Assembly (NCBI RefSeq): GCF_029773605.1
Contig: NZ_CP103807.1
Span: 1,426,001 to 1,490,000, forward strand
Source: Actinobacillus genomosp. 2
GTDB taxonomy: Bacteria > Pseudomonadota > Gammaproteobacteria > Enterobacterales > Pasteurellaceae
Direction: 5' to 3'
Length of the DNA stretch: 64,000 bases
In this document: positions 1 through 10,100 of the stretch, piece by piece
How the letters are laid out: every line of letters begins with the position of its first letter
Numbering within the stretch: the first letter of the stretch is position 1
Made by a program: the position numbers and the translations under genes
The notes under the pieces: generated by a model
The model's input: the letters and a program-made list of their open reading frames with translations, nothing else
Database searches by the model: none
Told to the model about the DNA's origin: nothing

Positions 1-692
1 ATATCTTTTTGAGTATTATTTTCTTGATTTTCAGATTTATATATACTATCTGTATCTCTGCCTGGATAATTCGTAAATTCTTGTATTGTAGGAGATAATA
101 ATTCCAAAAAATTTAAAATTTCTTTATCTAAAAAGCCTGATGTCCTAGCTATATGATCTAATTCATAAACTGAATTTTCATCTAAAATCTGGAACCAATC
201 TTTCATTTTAGGAGATAATTCATCATAAATATTATTTAAATTAGTAATACTTTTAAATAAAACAACACCACTAATCTTATTCTTAATATCTTTCTCTTTA
301 TTAACAATATGAAAGTCTGTCAAATAGTTAATAAGACCATATCTATGTCTACTCATCTGAGAATAAGGATTGGTATAGCGGGTATTTCCCATTATCTTTA
401 CGGTTTGAGATTTACCTTTAGGTAAAATATACCAGTTCTCATTTGCATCTAATGGTGTTGTTAAATGACCGCTATATTCTTTAAAATCAATAATTGTAAT
501 TTCACCATTCTTAATAAATAATGCATCAATTTCATATTGTTGATTTTCTTTAGTTATAAAAGATATATTTCCTAATAAATAAACCTTATCATCACTATTC
601 TTATATAAATTATTTAACTTCTCACATAAATATGAAAACACCTTATTTTCTTTTGTATATGATGATCTATTTTTATATGCTTTAAATCCCAT
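1..692 (-). CDS. NERD-domain (nuclease-related) protein, 3' end outside window
   Basis: An open frame runs from an ATG at 692 to the window edge without a stop, giving the first 230 residues. Residues about 15-80 look like a NERD domain: a first acidic patch with Glu54 and Asp56 (EIDALFI), then IIDFKEYSG with Asp69 and Lys71, the PD-(D/E)xK-like arrangement of nuclease-related domains. An ATG 12 bases upstream hits a stop after two codons, so 692 is the start; the ribosome-binding site is weak. The gene lies after the terminator of the graspetide-like operon on the same strand, so it may have its own promoter or be read through. NERD proteins often carry a further C-terminal helicase or kinase domain, which cannot be seen here. 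It is AT-rich like its neighbours. The domain call is by motif only. Confidence 0.7.
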   Translation of the reverse strand, partial: MGFKAYKNRSSYTKENKVFSYLCEKLNNLYKNSDDKVYLLGNISFITKENQQYEIDALFIKNGEITIIDFKEYSGHLTTPLDANENWYILPKGKSQTVKIMGNTRYTNPYSQMSRHRYGLINYLTDFHIVNKEKDIKNKISGVVLFKSITNLNNIYDELSPKMKDWFQILDENSVYELDHIARTSGFLDKEILNFLELLSPTIQEFTNYPGRDTDSIYKSENQENNTQKD

Positions 693-730
693 AATTCAAC
701 CCATGGATTAATATTAATTATTATTAAATA

Positions 731-761
731 GAAAAAAGGCTAATACAACTTTAGCCTTTTA
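731..761 (-). terminator. Rho-independent terminator after the 92-residue zinc-ribbon gene
   Basis: Ten-base stem (734-743 with 751-760), seven-base loop, followed on the minus strand by a run of six T. It starts a few bases after the stop of the gene at 768 and closes the four-gene operon that begins at 2459. It separates that operon from the NERD-domain gene. Confidence 0.8.
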
Positions 762-767
762 AAACAA

Positions 768-1046
768 TTATTTTTTCTTATTTGCTAAAGCTGTTAATGT
801 AAGTACAGCTCCACCAATCATTGTAACCTTATTAGGAAAATCATTAGTACAGCTAGGACATAATTCATCATCCCATACATCCCCACCTTTAGCATAATTA
901 TTACAACCCGGAGATCGGCAAATATAAATAACTTTATTACAACTAGGACAAATACACTTATCTCTACGAATATAATTTTCCTCAATAACTTTTGCTATTA
1001 TAGAATCACTACAATATGGACATATACCTTTCGCTTTAATAGACAT
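768..1046 (-). CDS. Small protein with two zinc-ribbon knuckles and a hydrophobic tail
   Basis: A 92-residue protein with four cysteine pairs: C9/C12, C33/C36, C43/C48 and C63/C66. They can form two four-cysteine zinc sites. Residues 74-88 are hydrophobic and the protein ends in three lysines, so a short membrane or protein-binding tail is possible. It starts 14 bases after the stop of the 74-residue gene and is the last gene before the terminator at 731-761, so it belongs to the operon of the precursor peptide and ATP-grasp ligase. I do not recognise the family. A role as an RNA/DNA- or protein-binding accessory factor of the peptide system is only a guess from context. Confidence 0.75.
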   Translation of the reverse strand: MSIKAKGICPYCSDSIIAKVIEENYIRRDKCICPSCNKVIYICRSPGCNNYAKGGDVWDDELCPSCTNDFPNKVTMIGGAVLTLTALANKKK

Positions 1047-1060
1047 TGGACTTTTCTCAA

Positions 1061-1285
1061 CTATAATTCCGATATTTCAACTATCTGAACAACTTTAAAA
1101 AATGGCATATTATTTTTACCTAAATTATTGTTAATAAAGTTTTCTACAAATTCATGATTTATAATATCTTGGCTTTCAGCATATAAAAGAAATGCATTTT
1201 CTTCATCTATAAAAGTCTTACCAAAATCCTTGCTATACATAAAATTACAAAAAACTCTATAATTAGGATCTATATTATTTTTCAT
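1061..1285 (-). CDS. Unknown 74-residue protein coupled to the ATP-grasp ligase
   Basis: The frame overlaps the 3' end of the ATP-grasp gene by 11 bases on the same strand, the usual sign of translational coupling. The protein has no signal peptide and no cysteine-rich motif; it mixes acidic and aromatic residues (an early FCNFMYSKDFGKTF stretch, then an alternating hydrophobic C-terminus, FFKVVQIVEI). That pattern would suit a small alpha/beta fold. I do not recognise it. Because it is tied to the ligase it could be a partner of the ligase or leader peptide, an immunity factor or a regulator; the sequence does not decide this. Confidence 0.7.
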   Translation of the reverse strand: MKNNIDPNYRVFCNFMYSKDFGKTFIDEENAFLLYAESQDIINHEFVENFINNNLGKNNMPFFKVVQIVEISEL

Positions 1286-2243
1286 TTACTTTTCTCCCGA
1301 GGAAATTGGCAATAGATTTACTAATATTTAACCCAACAGCTAACTCTATCCACATATACTTTCCAAATGGATTTACATCTAAAAGCCAAATATTATCGTT
1401 ATCATCAACACAAAGATCTAAGCAAGCATAATCTAATCCAAATAGCTTAATTACATTTACTAATTTTAATTGAAACTCCTTAGTAAATTCATATTTTGAG
1501 TGTTTTGTATTTGGTAAATCATATACTCGCCAATCCAAATTACCTATACTAGATTTGCTAGCATCGATCTTACAACCAATCACCTCACTACCAATAATTA
1601 TTGCTCTAATATCAAATTTCTTATCTATTTTTTCTTGTAAAAATACGGGACATTCATTTTTAGTTTCGAATTGTTCAAATTGATACTTACTCACACTATT
1701 AACTAATAACATCGCTTGCTTTCCACTATATTCTAAATAAATTTGATGCATAGTTTTTAATACAATATCTGGATGCTTAATAAAAAATGAATTAATCTCA
1801 TCTTTATTATTACTAATTAATGAATCAGGTGTATTTAATCCAGATTTTCTAGCTTTTGCAAAGAAAGATATTTTACTTTGAGCTGAAAGTGCAGTACGTA
1901 AATTACTATTGGTCCAAAATACCCTTTCAGATAGAAAATCATAAAATCCAAATAATGATTCTCTCCAAGTGAAGTGCCAAAAATCTTTTTCATTAGAACT
2001 AATAAACCCTTTTCTTGCATATAATGGAGAAAGACAAAATACTACTCTAATCTCAGAAGATTTTAAGATCGCATTATTTTGTTTGATAAGAAAAACATCT
2101 GATTCAGAATAATAAGAAAATTCTGTATTTAATAATGCTTCTTTTGATGTATCCAAGATTATAGATTTTTGATTAATCTCATTTAATTCTCTTTGGATTG
2201 CAATTAAATGAGGATCATTAGAGCTACCAATAAGCAAAATCAA
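1275..2243 (-). CDS. MvdC/MvdD-type ATP-grasp peptide ligase (graspetide synthetase-like)
   Basis: 322 residues, the length of microviridin-type ligases. The N-terminal half is the pre-ATP-grasp region (the FWTNSNLRTALSAQSK segment matches the place where family members read W-x-N-R-x-x-A-x-x-x-x-x-K). The ATP-grasp half shows Lys163, the QEKI nucleotide-binding strand (203-206), DIR at 211-213, the KID motif (225-227), DW at 237-238, Asp276 and DVNPFGKYMWIE at 289-300. Family members usually read E-x-N-P-x-G-Q at the metal site; here it is Asp289 in place of Glu. Such enzymes phosphorylate Asp/Glu side chains of a precursor and join them to Ser/Thr or Lys as esters or amides. The start is a TTG at 2243 with a strong AGGGGG site. 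A 52-residue precursor lies just upstream. Confidence 0.88.
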   Translation of the reverse strand: MILLIGSSNDPHLIAIQRELNEINQKSIILDTSKEALLNTEFSYYSESDVFLIKQNNAILKSSEIRVVFCLSPLYARKGFISSNEKDFWHFTWRESLFGFYDFLSERVFWTNSNLRTALSAQSKISFFAKARKSGLNTPDSLISNNKDEINSFFIKHPDIVLKTMHQIYLEYSGKQAMLLVNSVSKYQFEQFETKNECPVFLQEKIDKKFDIRAIIIGSEVIGCKIDASKSSIGNLDWRVYDLPNTKHSKYEFTKEFQLKLVNVIKLFGLDYACLDLCVDDNDNIWLLDVNPFGKYMWIELAVGLNISKSIANFLGRKVNEK

Positions 2244-2262
2244 AAATACCCCCTTATTTATA

Positions 2263-2285
2263 AGGGCTAAGATATTCCTAGCCCT
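2263..2285 (-). promoter_or_regulatory. Hairpin between precursor and ligase genes
   Basis: A perfect seven-base stem (2263-2269 with 2279-2285), nine-base loop, with no T-run after it on the minus strand. It sits in the 57-base gap between the precursor stop and the ligase start. In peptide operons such a hairpin often stabilises the precursor end of the transcript or limits read-through, so that the peptide is made in excess over the enzyme; that function is inferred. Confidence 0.55.
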
Positions 2286-2300
2286 ATTTCTTAAAAAATA

Positions 2301-2459
2301 TTATTCATTCGTATAATCGTCGGATTGATTTTTCCCAGAAAATGTTGCAGTTTTAATTTCTGTATCTTTTAAATAATTTTGAGGTTTCCAAGTCCATTCC
2401 TGATTAAAATCAACCTCTGGATTTTCTTTTAAAAAATTTAATGAAAATGATTTTTCCAT
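2301..2459 (-). CDS. Putative microviridin-like graspetide precursor peptide (52 residues)
   Basis: ATG at 2459 with an AGGAAA site eight bases upstream; stop at 2301. The leader has SFSLNFL at residues 4-10, which lines up with the microviridin leader motif PFFARFL with F, F and L in the same places. The C-terminus (37-52, TATFSGKNQSDDYTNE) is rich in Thr/Ser/Lys donors and Asp/Glu acceptors, and S41-x-K43-x-x-S46-D47 has the spacing of the microviridin core T-x-K-x-P-S-D. The middle has a WTW patch. There is no double-glycine cleavage site. The gene is first in an operon with an MvdC/D-type ligase. That it is the substrate is inferred from order, size and motifs. Confidence 0.78.
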   Translation of the reverse strand: MEKSFSLNFLKENPEVDFNQEWTWKPQNYLKDTEIKTATFSGKNQSDDYTNE

Positions 2460-2595
2460 AATTAGTTTCCTATAATAAAATTTATTAAAATTACCATCCT
2501 TCTATAACTTATTGAAAAATAATAAAAAATAGAAAGCTCTATAAATAAAACCACTTGACACTATATAAAATATGGTTTTTCAGCATTCTAGCCTC

Positions 2596-2613
2596 TAGCC
2601 TGTCAATAGGCTA
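2596..2613. repeat. Inverted repeat in the promoter region of the precursor operon
   Basis: TAGCCT and AGGCTA separated by six bases, within the 200-base AT-rich gap between the rpoC terminator and the precursor gene. It could be a regulator site. A TTGACA hexamer overlaps it on the minus strand, but no well-spaced -10 was found, so the operon promoter is not placed. Confidence 0.35.
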
Positions 2614-2667
2614 ATTCTAGGAATTATATATGCAATACCTAATTTAATTTTTATATGAGATGAAAAC

Positions 2668-2703
2668 AAAAAAGCCCCCAGAACTTTCGTTCTGGGGGCT
2701 TTC
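2668..2703 (-). terminator. rpoBC operon terminator
   Basis: Fourteen-base stem (2671-2684 with 2689-2702), four-base loop, followed on the minus strand by a T-run. It begins just after the rpoC stop codon, so it ends the rpoBC transcript and insulates the accessory operon downstream. Confidence 0.95.
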
Positions 2704-2725
2704 TATCTATCCGATATACTACGAA

Positions 2726-5700
2726 TTACTCTTCATCACCTGCGTTTAATAACGCTGCTAGGCTTTGAGTTGCATCGTCTGCAACGAATTCGAATTCTGC
2801 TTCGATATCAGCATCGGTTGCGAATCCGTTAGCTTTTGCAACCGGAGCTTCAAAAGCGACCGCTTGTTCTGGCTGGTTACGTTTTTTCGCACGGTTTTGG
2901 TGATATGCGAAACCTGTACCCGCTGGGATTAAACGACCTACGATTACGTTCTCTTTCAAGCCTCGTAATTCATCACGTTTACCAGCAACCGCTGCTTCAG
3001 TAAGAACACGTGTGGTTTCTTGGAACGACGCTGCTGAGATAAATGACTCAGTTGCAAGCGACGCTTTGGTAATACCAAGTAATTCACGTTCGAACTCAAC
3101 AAGCGGTTTGCCTTCTTCTGCACGTTTACGGTTAGCAATTTTCACGCGTGAAACTTCAACTTGTTCCCCTTCGAGGAATTCGCTGTCGTATGCGTTAGTA
3201 ATAACCGCTTTACGTAACATTTGGCGAACGATAACTTCGATGTGTTTATCGTTAATTTTTACCCCTTGTAAGCGGTAAACTTCTTGTACTTCGTTTACGA
3301 TGTAATCTGTTACAGCGTGAACGCCACGTAAACGTAAGATATCGTGCGGCGTTTCTGCACCATCAGAGATTACGTCACCACGTTGTACCATCTCGCCTTC
3401 GAATACGTTGAGCTGACGCCATTTTGGAATCATTTCTTCGAATGCTTCGCCTTCCGCCGGCGTGATAACTAAACGACGTTTACCTTTAGTTTCTTTACCG
3501 AATGACACGATACCTGAAATTTCAGCAAGGATTGCCGGCTCTTTCGGTTTACGTGCTTCGAATAAGTCTGCTACGCGTGGAAGACCACCGGTAATATCTT
3601 TTGTACCCACAGATTCTTGTGGAATACGTGCTAATGCTTCACCGACTTCGATTTCCGCACCGTCATCTAAGGTTACGATTGCTTTACCCGGTAAGAAGTA
3701 TTGTGCTGCAACGTCTGTGCCTGGAATTAAGATATCGTTACCTTGTGCATCTACTAAACGTAATGCCGGACGTAAATCTTTACCTGCTGTTGCACGCTCA
3801 CCCACATCTTGCACCACGATAGATGATAAACCGGTTAATTCGTCGGTTTGACGAGTAACGGTTAAGCCATCTACGATGTCGCTGAATTGGATGCGACCGC
3901 TTACCTCTGAGATGACTGGCATTGTATGCGGATCCCAGTTCGCAACGACTTCACCTACTGCAACTTCTGCACCGTCGTTTTTAGAAAGCACTGCACCGTA
4001 AGGTACTTTATAGTTTTCTTTGGTACGGCCGAATGTGTCGATTACAGTTAATTCTGTGTTACGTGAAGTTAATACGATTTTGCCTTCTTTGTTAGTTACA
4101 AATTTAGCGTTAGTTAACTTAATCGTACCTGCGTTTTTCACTTGGATGCTAGATTCTTTTGCTGCCGCAGAAGCCGCACCACCGATATGGAACGTACGCA
4201 TGGTTAACTGTGTACCTGGTTCACCGATTGATTGTGCCGCGATAACACCCACTGCTTCACCTTGGTTGATAAGGTGACCGCGAGCAAGGTCACGGCCGTA
4301 ACATTTCGCACACACACCGAAGTCTGTGTTACAAGTTACCACCGAACGTACTTTGATTACGTCCACAGATTCCGCATCAATCACATCACACCATTTCTCA
4401 TCGATTAAGGTGTTACGTGGAATTAATACTTCTTCCGTACCCGGTTTTAATACGTCTTCTGCAACCACACGACCTAATACACGATCACGTAATGCTTCTT
4501 TAACGTCACCACCTTCGATTAACGGAGTCATCACGATACCTTCGTGTGTACCACAGTCATCTTCAGTGATTACTAAGTCTTGTGCTACGTCTACTAAACG
4601 ACGTGTTAAGTAACCTGAGTTCGCTGTTTTTAATGCGGTATCCGCAAGACCTTTACGCGCACCGTGGGTTGAAATAAAGTACTGAAGAACGTTCAGACCT
4701 TCACGGAAGTTTGCGGTAATTGGTGTTTCGATGATCGAGCCGTCCGGACGAGCCATAAGACCACGCATACCTGCTAACTGACGAATCTGAGCTGCAGAAC
4801 CACGCGCACCCGAGTCAGCCATCATAAAGATACTGTTGAATGACGCTTGTTTTTCCGGGTTACCTTCACGGTTGATCACTTCTTCCGTTGAAAGGTTTTC
4901 CATCATTGCTTTTGCAACACGTTCGTTTGCCGCTGCCCAAATATCGATTACTTTATTATAACGTTCGCCTGCAGTTACAAGACCTGAGTTAAATTGTTCT
5001 TGGATCTCTGCCACTTCTGCTTCTGCCGCACGAATAATTTCGTGTTTTTGCGCCGGAATAACCATATCATCGATACCAACTGATGCACCTGAACGCGCAG
5101 CGTATGCGAAACCGGTATACATGATTTGGTCAGCAAGAATTACAGATTCTTTTAAACCTAAACGACGGTAACTTTCATTGATTAATTTTGAAATCGCTTT
5201 TTTACCTAACGTTTGGTTGAATACTTTAAACGGCATACCTTTCGGTGCGATCATCCATAAGATTGCACGACCGATTGTGGTATCTAATAATTTAGTTTCT
5301 GGAACTAATTCACTCGCTTCATTTTTCACGTATTCAGTAATACGAACTTTAACACGTGCGTGTAATTCAGCTTGACCTGTACGGTATGCTTTTTCTGCTT
5401 CACGTGGGTCAAGGAAATACATTCCTTCACCTTTCGCATTCACTTTCTCACGAGTCATATAGTAAAGACCTAATACAACGTCCTGAGAAGGTACGATAAT
5501 CGGGTCACCACTCGCCGGTGAAAGTACGTTATTGGTTGACATCATTAACGCACGAGCTTCTAACTGAGCTTCAAGTGTTAATGGTACGTGTACCGCCATT
5601 TGGTCACCATCGAAGTCCGCATTGAACGCCGCACAAACGAGTGGGTGTAACTGGATTGCTTTACCTTCGATTAAGATTGGCTCAAACGCTTGGATACCTA

Positions 5701-6997
5701 AACGGTGAAGTGTTGGCGCACGGTTTAATAAAATTGGGTGTTCACGAATAACTTCCGCAAGGATATCCCATACGATCGGTTCTTCACGTTCAACCATTTT
5801 CTTCGCAGCTTTGATTGTTGAAGCTATGCCACGAGATTCTAATTTAGAGTAAATAAACGGACGGAATAATTCCAATGCCATTTTTTTCGGTAAACCACAT
5901 TGGTGTAGGTGTAAGTAAGGACCTACGGTGATTACCGAACGACCTGAATAGTCCACACGTTTACCTAATAAGTTCTGACGGAAACGACCTTGTTTACCCT
6001 TGATCATATCTGCAAGAGATTTTAATGGACGTTTGTTAGAACCTGTAATCGCACGACCACGGCGACCGTTATCTAATAACGCATCAACAGACTCTTGTAA
6101 CATACGTTTTTCGTTACGTACGATGATGTCCGGTGCGACTAAATCTAATAAGCGTTTTAAACGGTTGTTACGGTTGATCACGCGACGATATAAATCGTTC
6201 AGATCTGAAGTCGCAAAACGACCACCATCAAGTGGTACTAATGGACGTAAATCTGGTGGAAGCACTGGTAATACGGTCATTACCATCCACTCCGGTTTGT
6301 TGCCAGATTGTTGGAATGCTTCTAATAATTTTAAGCGTTTTGTGATTTTTTTACGTTTTGTTTCAGAGTTAGTTTCTTGTAACTCTTCACGCATCATTTC
6401 ACATTGATGCTCTAAATCCATATCACGTAAAAGTGCTTGGATACCTTCCGCACCCATTTTCGCTTCAAACTCATCGCCCCAACGCTCTTCTGCGTCTAAG
6501 AACTGTTCTTCGGTTAATAACTGATTTTTTTCTAAATCGGTCATACCCGGCTCAGTAACCACATAAGATTCGAAGTAAAGTACACGTTCGATATCACGTA
6601 ATGGCATATCTAAGATTAAACCGATACGGGACGGAAGTGATTTTAAGAACCAAATGTGTGCCACCGGACAAGCAAGTTCGATATGACCCATACGGTCACG
6701 ACGTACTTTAGTTTGAGTAACTTCAACGCCACATTTTTCACAGATTACGCCACGGTGTTTTAAACGTTTATATTTACCGCATAAACATTCGTAATCTTTT
6801 ACCGGTCCGAAAATACGTGCACAGAAAAGACCATCACGCTCAGGTTTAAAGGTACGGTAGTTAATGGTTTCCGGTTTTTTTACTTCACCGAAAGACCAAG
6901 AACGGATTTTATCCGGTGATGCTAAACCAATTTTAATTACATCAAAATCGTCATTTGATTTCGATTGTGCTTTTAAAAACTTTACTAAGTCTTTCAC
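2726..6997 (-). CDS. rpoC: DNA-directed RNA polymerase subunit beta'
   Basis: 1423 residues, slightly longer than E. coli RpoC. The N-terminal zinc site is C71, C73, C86, C89, and the catalytic NADFDGDQM loop, whose three Asp hold the active-site magnesium, lies near residue 460. The second cysteine cluster ([16 protein letters not shown]) and the trigger-loop segments are present. Beta' forms the clamp and half of the active site of RNA polymerase. It is 126 bases downstream of rpoB, with an uptake-signal inverted repeat between them, and ends at a strong terminator. No frameshift or missing key residue was noticed. Confidence 0.99.
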   Translation of the reverse strand: MKDLVKFLKAQSKSNDDFDVIKIGLASPDKIRSWSFGEVKKPETINYRTFKPERDGLFCARIFGPVKDYECLCGKYKRLKHRGVICEKCGVEVTQTKVRRDRMGHIELACPVAHIWFLKSLPSRIGLILDMPLRDIERVLYFESYVVTEPGMTDLEKNQLLTEEQFLDAEERWGDEFEAKMGAEGIQALLRDMDLEHQCEMMREELQETNSETKRKKITKRLKLLEAFQQSGNKPEWMVMTVLPVLPPDLRPLVPLDGGRFATSDLNDLYRRVINRNNRLKRLLDLVAPDIIVRNEKRMLQESVDALLDNGRRGRAITGSNKRPLKSLADMIKGKQGRFRQNLLGKRVDYSGRSVITVGPYLHLHQCGLPKKMALELFRPFIYSKLESRGIASTIKAAKKMVEREEPIVWDILAEVIREHPILLNRAPTLHRLGIQAFEPILIEGKAIQLHPLVCAAFNADFDGDQMAVHVPLTLEAQLEARALMMSTNNVLSPASGDPIIVPSQDVVLGLYYMTREKVNAKGEGMYFLDPREAEKAYRTGQAELHARVKVRITEYVKNEASELVPETKLLDTTIGRAILWMIAPKGMPFKVFNQTLGKKAISKLINESYRRLGLKESVILADQIMYTGFAYAARSGASVGIDDMVIPAQKHEIIRAAEAEVAEIQEQFNSGLVTAGERYNKVIDIWAAANERVAKAMMENLSTEEVINREGNPEKQASFNSIFMMADSGARGSAAQIRQLAGMRGLMARPDGSIIETPITANFREGLNVLQYFISTHGARKGLADTALKTANSGYLTRRLVDVAQDLVITEDDCGTHEGIVMTPLIEGGDVKEALRDRVLGRVVAEDVLKPGTEEVLIPRNTLIDEKWCDVIDAESVDVIKVRSVVTCNTDFGVCAKCYGRDLARGHLINQGEAVGVIAAQSIGEPGTQLTMRTFHIGGAASAAAKESSIQVKNAGTIKLTNAKFVTNKEGKIVLTSRNTELTVIDTFGRTKENYKVPYGAVLSKNDGAEVAVGEVVANWDPHTMPVISEVSGRIQFSDIVDGLTVTRQTDELTGLSSIVVQDVGERATAGKDLRPALRLVDAQGNDILIPGTDVAAQYFLPGKAIVTLDDGAEIEVGEALARIPQESVGTKDITGGLPRVADLFEARKPKEPAILAEISGIVSFGKETKGKRRLVITPAEGEAFEEMIPKWRQLNVFEGEMVQRGDVISDGAETPHDILRLRGVHAVTDYIVNEVQEVYRLQGVKINDKHIEVIVRQMLRKAVITNAYDSEFLEGEQVEVSRVKIANRKRAEEGKPLVEFERELLGITKASLATESFISAASFQETTRVLTEAAVAGKRDELRGLKENVIVGRLIPAGTGFAYHQNRAKKRNQPEQAVAFEAPVAKANGFATDADIEAEFEFVADDATQSLAALLNAGDEE

Positions 6998-7066
6998 TTT
7001 TTGCCCCTAGTGAGGAATTAAAGTTTTGCTTAGAACACGAGGTTCTAAACGAGGAAATTTGGTTTT

Positions 7067-7113
7067 ACAAGCGGTCAAATTTTGCAAATTTTTGACCAAA
7101 TCTGACCGCTTGA
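7067..7113. repeat. Head-to-head uptake signal sequences between rpoB and rpoC
   Basis: Forward ACAAGCGGTC at 7067-7076 and its reverse complement at 7104-7113, each followed inward by the AT-rich flank usual for the Apl-type Pasteurellaceae uptake signal. The pair can form a hairpin in the rpoB-rpoC gap. Confidence 0.85.
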
Positions 7114-7123
7114 GGGCTGACGA

Positions 7124-10100
7124 CTAGTCTTCGTCTAACTCCATATCGATACCTAAGGCACGAATCTCTTTCAACAATACGTTGAATGATTCCGGCATAC
7201 CCGGTTCCATTTGGTGTGTGCCGTCTACGATGTTTTTATACATCTTCGTACGACCGTTCACGTCATCCGATTTAACCGTTAACATTTCTTGTAAGGTGTA
7301 AGCAGCACCGTATGCTTCTAATGCCCAAACCTCCATCTCACCGAAACGCTGACCACCGAATTGTGCTTTACCACCAAGCGGTTGTTGAGTAACAAGACTA
7401 TAAGAGCCGGTTGAACGCGCGTGCATTTTGTCGTCAACTAAGTGGTTCAATTTGAGCATATACATATAACCTACGGTTACAGGACGCTCGAATTTCTCAC
7501 CGGTACGACCGTCAAATAAAGTAATTTGACCTGAAGTTGGTAAGCCACCTAATTCTAATAAGCCTTTGATTTCGCTTTCATGCGCACCATCGAATACCGG
7601 CGTTGCAAGCGGTAAACCTTTACGTAAGTTCTCTGCTAAACGTAATACTTCTTCATCGGTAAAGGTGCTTAAGTCTACTGACTGTGAACCATGACCTAAG
7701 TCGTACGCTTTTTGGATATACTCACGCAATTTCGCAACAGATTGTTGTTGTTTGATCATTGCATTAATTTGGTCACCGATACCTTTTGCAGCTAAACCTA
7801 AGTGCGTTTCTAAGATCTGACCGATGTTCATACGTGAAGGTACGCCCAGCGGGTTCAATACGATCTCAACCGGTTGACCGTTTTCATCGTACGGCATATC
7901 TTCAACTGGGTTAATTTTCGAGATAACCCCTTTGTTACCGTGACGACCCGCCATTTTATCACCCGGTTGGATTTGACGACGAACCGCTAAGTAAACTTTA
8001 ACCACTTTTAACACGCCCGGTGCTAAATCGTCACCTTGAATGATCTTGTTGCGTTTAATTTCAAGTTTACGTTCAAACTCTTTACGTAATTCTTCGTGTT
8101 GTTCCGCAAGCTGTTCTAATTGATTTTGTTTCGCTTCGTCATCTAAGGTTTGTTCTAACCATTTCTCACGAGAAACTTTATCTAATTCAGCTTCAGATAC
8201 GCCACCTTCGATTAATAAGTTGCGAACACGGGTAAATAAGCCAGCTTCTAAAATCTCTAACTCTTCAGTTAAATCTTTTTTCGCTTCTTTAAGCTGCATT
8301 TCCTCGATTTCTAATGCACGTTTATCTTTTTCAACGCCATCACGAGTAAATACTTGAACGTCAATAACCGTACCTGAAGTACCGTTTGGTACGCGTAATG
8401 AAGAATCTTTAACGTCAGATGCTTTCTCACCGAAGATTGCACGTAAAAGTTTTTCTTCTGGTGTTAATTGGGTTTCACCTTTAGGCGTTACTTTACCAAC
8501 TAAAATGTCGCCACCTTTAACTTCCGCACCCACGTAAACGATACCTGATTCATCAAGTTTGCTTAATGCTGATTCACCTACGTTTGGAATATCCGCAGTA
8601 ATTTCTTCCGCACCAAGTTTGGTATCACGTGCCACGCAAGATAATTCTTGGATGTGGATTGTTGTGAAACGGTCTTCTTGTACTACACGCTCAGAAACTA
8701 ACATTGAGTCTTCGAAGTTATAACCATTCCATGGCATGAATGCCACACGAATGTTTTGACCTAACGCTAATTCACCTAAATCTGTTGAAGGACCGTCTGC
8801 TAAGATCTCACCACGTGCTACCGGCTCACCTAAATTCACACAAGGAATTTGGTTGATACAGGTATTTTGGTTTGAACGGGTATATTTAATTAAGTTATAG
8901 ATGTCGATACCTGCTTCGCCCGGAATCGTTTCATCTTCATTTACTTTCACTACGATACGAGAAGCATCAACACGTTGTACGATACCACCACGTTTCGCCA
9001 CAATCGCTACACCAGAGTCAAGTGCGATTGGTTTTTCCATACCAGTACCAACAAGTGGTTTATCCGCACGTAATGTCGGAACAGCCTGACGTTGCATGTT
9101 CGCACCCATTAACGCACGGTTCGCATCGTCATGCTCAAGGAACGGAATTAACGCTGCCGCAACAGAAACTACTTGTTGTGTTGAGATATCCATATAGTGA
9201 ATATCTTCCGGTTTGTATAAACCTGACTCACCGTGTTCGCCACGACAAGTTACGTAAGTATCAGTAAAACGGAAGTTCTCATCTAAGTTTGAGTTAGCCT
9301 GAGCGATAACATAGTTACCTTCTTCGATTGCCGATAAATACTCGATATCTTCGGTTACTTGACCGTTCACTACTTTACGGAATGGCGTTTCTAAGAAACC
9401 GTAGTTATTAGTACGTGCATATACCGAAAGTGAGTTGATCAAACCGATGTTCGGACCTTCAGGGGTTTCGATCGGACATAAACGACCATAGTGAGTAGTA
9501 TGTACGTCTCGAACCTCAAAGCCTGCACGTTCACGGGTTAAACCGCCCGGACCTAATGCCGAAATACGACGTTTATGGGTAACCTCTGAAAGCGGGTTAT
9601 TTTGGTCCATAAATTGCGAAAGTTGTGAAGAACCGAAGAACTCTTTCACTGCCGCTGAAATTGGTTTTGCATTGATTAAATCTTGCGGAGTAATGCCGTC
9701 TAAATCGCCTAATGATAAACGCTCACGCACAGCACGCTCTACACGCACTAAACCAATACGGAATTGGTTTTCAGCCATTTCACCTACTGAACGAATACGA
9801 CGGTTACCTAAGTGGTCAATATCATCCACTTCGCCACGACCGTTACGGATTTCGATTAATTTCTTCATCACGCCGGTAATGTCGTCATTACTTAAAATAC
9901 CTGAACCTACACCTTCTTCAAGGTTAAGCGAACGATTGAACTTCATACGACCAACCGCAGATAAGTCATAACGGTCTGCTGAGAAGAACATATTGTCGAA
10001 TAACGCTTCCGCCGCTTCTTTTGTCGGTGGCTCACCCGGACGCATCATACGATAGATTTCTACTAATGCACTTAAGCGGTCATAAGTTGGATCAACACGT

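Noticed and set aside
1835-2020. 61-residue minus-strand frame within the ATP-grasp gene
   Set aside because: Other-frame shadow of the ligase, no features.
2577-2610. TTGACA on the minus strand as the promoter of the precursor operon
   Set aside because: No -10 hexamer at 15-19 bases; kept only as an inverted-repeat feature.
3012-9971. Plus-strand open frames within rpoC and rpoB
   Set aside because: Antisense shadows of highly conserved genes, without start sites or family features.
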